A stretch of DNA of 22,439 nucleotides from an uncultured Carnobacterium sp. (GTDB lineage Bacteria > Bacillota > Bacilli > Lactobacillales > Aerococcaceae). The stretch covers positions 1-22,439 of the forward strand of contig CALCML010000316.1 in the NCBI GenBank assembly GCA_937967765.1, in the 5' to 3' direction. A program made the translations under genes and the position numbers. This document shows positions 22,071 through 22,439 of this stretch, in pieces. Under the pieces are notes generated by a model. That model saw nothing but the letters and a program-made list of their open reading frames with translations. It did not search any database and had not been told where the DNA came from. Each line of letters starts with the position of its first letter. Position 1 is the stretch's first letter.

Positions 22071-22439
22071 CTAGGGAGCTGTCACAAGATGCGTCATCTC
22101 TTCTGTCATCTTGCCGACTATTCCTTCATCACAGACCACAATTAGAATGTCGCCACTACGGATAACCGTATCCCCGCGAGCAATAATCTCCTTGGCGCCA
22201 CGTCGAATGGTCGCAATAATGATTTCTTGTGGCCACTGAATATCTCGAATCGCTTTTTCAACTAGTGGACTATCCACCATCACAGGCACTTCGAAAGTAG
22301 TACGCTCTCCTTTTGTATCCGTTGAATGTTCTTTATCTAAACGTTCTGCTAATACTTCATAGATTGGATCCATCTTCAAGAAGTCTGCCACGATATACGC
22401 CACTAATGTACAAATTCCAAGCGGCATTAATTGGTTCAA
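22071..22439 (-). CDS. ClC-family anion transporter with C-terminal TrkA-C domain (5' part beyond window)
   Basis: Only the last 122 codons are in the window; the frame is open to the edge, so the real start lies to the right. The first ~30 residues end a membrane region (NQLMPLGICTLVAYIVADFLKMDPIYEVLAERLD), as in the last helix of Firmicutes ClC chloride/proton exchangers. After a linker, residues about 48-120 form a TrkA-C/RCK-C domain (SPLVEKAIRDIQWPQEIIIATIRRGAKEIIARGDTVIRSGDILIVVCDE). This ClC plus RCK-C order is common in lactic acid bacteria. A Trk-type or other TrkA-C carrier is a less likely alternative, since most of the membrane part is out of view. Confidence 0.75.
   Translation of the reverse strand: MNQLMPLGICTLVAYIVADFLKMDPIYEVLAERLDKEHSTDTKGERTTFEVPVMVDSPLVEKAIRDIQWPQEIIIATIRRGAKEIIARGDTVIRSGDILIVVCDEGIVGKMTEEMTHLVTAP

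Overview
The window is a 22.4-kb piece of a low-GC Gram-positive (Firmicutes) chromosome. The best fit is Lactobacillales, perhaps Carnobacteriaceae such as a Granulicatella relative; the genus is a guess. Reasons: a murA2(murZ)-rho pair as in Bacillus and Enterococcus, AGGAGG-type ribosome binding sites throughout, extended -10 promoters (TGnTATAAT), CcpA-type cre boxes, mannose-family PTS genes, a YajC-like protein inside the PTS cluster, and PepF. I see no insertion sequence, phage gene, CRISPR array, tRNA or rRNA.

Layout. Positions 1-2439 (minus strand) carry rho (cut by the left edge) and the MurA2 UDP-GlcNAc enolpyruvyl transferase. Positions 2609-4148 (plus strand) carry birA-bioY, a biotin ligase/repressor and a biotin ECF transporter subunit, behind a recognisable BirA operator. 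A two-way terminator follows. Positions 4204-7859 (minus strand) hold a mannose/N-acetylgalactosamine-type PTS in two transcription units: [EIIA - YajC-like - unknown 4-TM protein] and [EIIB - EIIC - EIID].

Positions 8038-18010 (minus strand) form one ~10-kb L-fucose operon, transcribed as fucA - fucI - orphan lactose-type PTS EIIB - orphan lactose-type EIIA - ribose-type ABC ATPase, permease and binding lipoprotein - sugar kinase (fucK role) - fucU - fucO. A DeoR-family regulator (18151-18903, plus) is divergent from it. The right end has pepF (minus), an N-formylglutamate amidohydrolase-family gene (plus), a small membrane/coiled-coil protein (minus) and the 3' end of a ClC-type anion transporter gene with a TrkA-C domain (minus, cut by the right edge).

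How the genes work together. Fucose enters by the ABC importer. FucU speeds anomer exchange, FucI makes L-fuculose, the kinase makes L-fuculose-1-phosphate, FucA splits it to DHAP and L-lactaldehyde, and FucO reduces lactaldehyde to 1,2-propanediol, which restores NAD+. No fucosidase and no propanediol-using genes are present, so the pathway seems to use free fucose or fucose released elsewhere and to excrete propanediol. cre-like boxes precede all three sugar transcription units, which suggests carbon catabolite control; three GTTCA repeats exactly 10 bp apart at the regulator promoter are a candidate operator.

The most unusual element is the pair of lactose-family EIIA and EIIB proteins with intact phosphorylation sites but no EIIC. 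They lie inside the ABC operon, with the EIIA stop codon overlapping the start of the ATPase gene. This looks like a PTS phosphorelay tied to an ABC sugar importer. Second in interest is the YajC/4-TM pair in the PTS unit.
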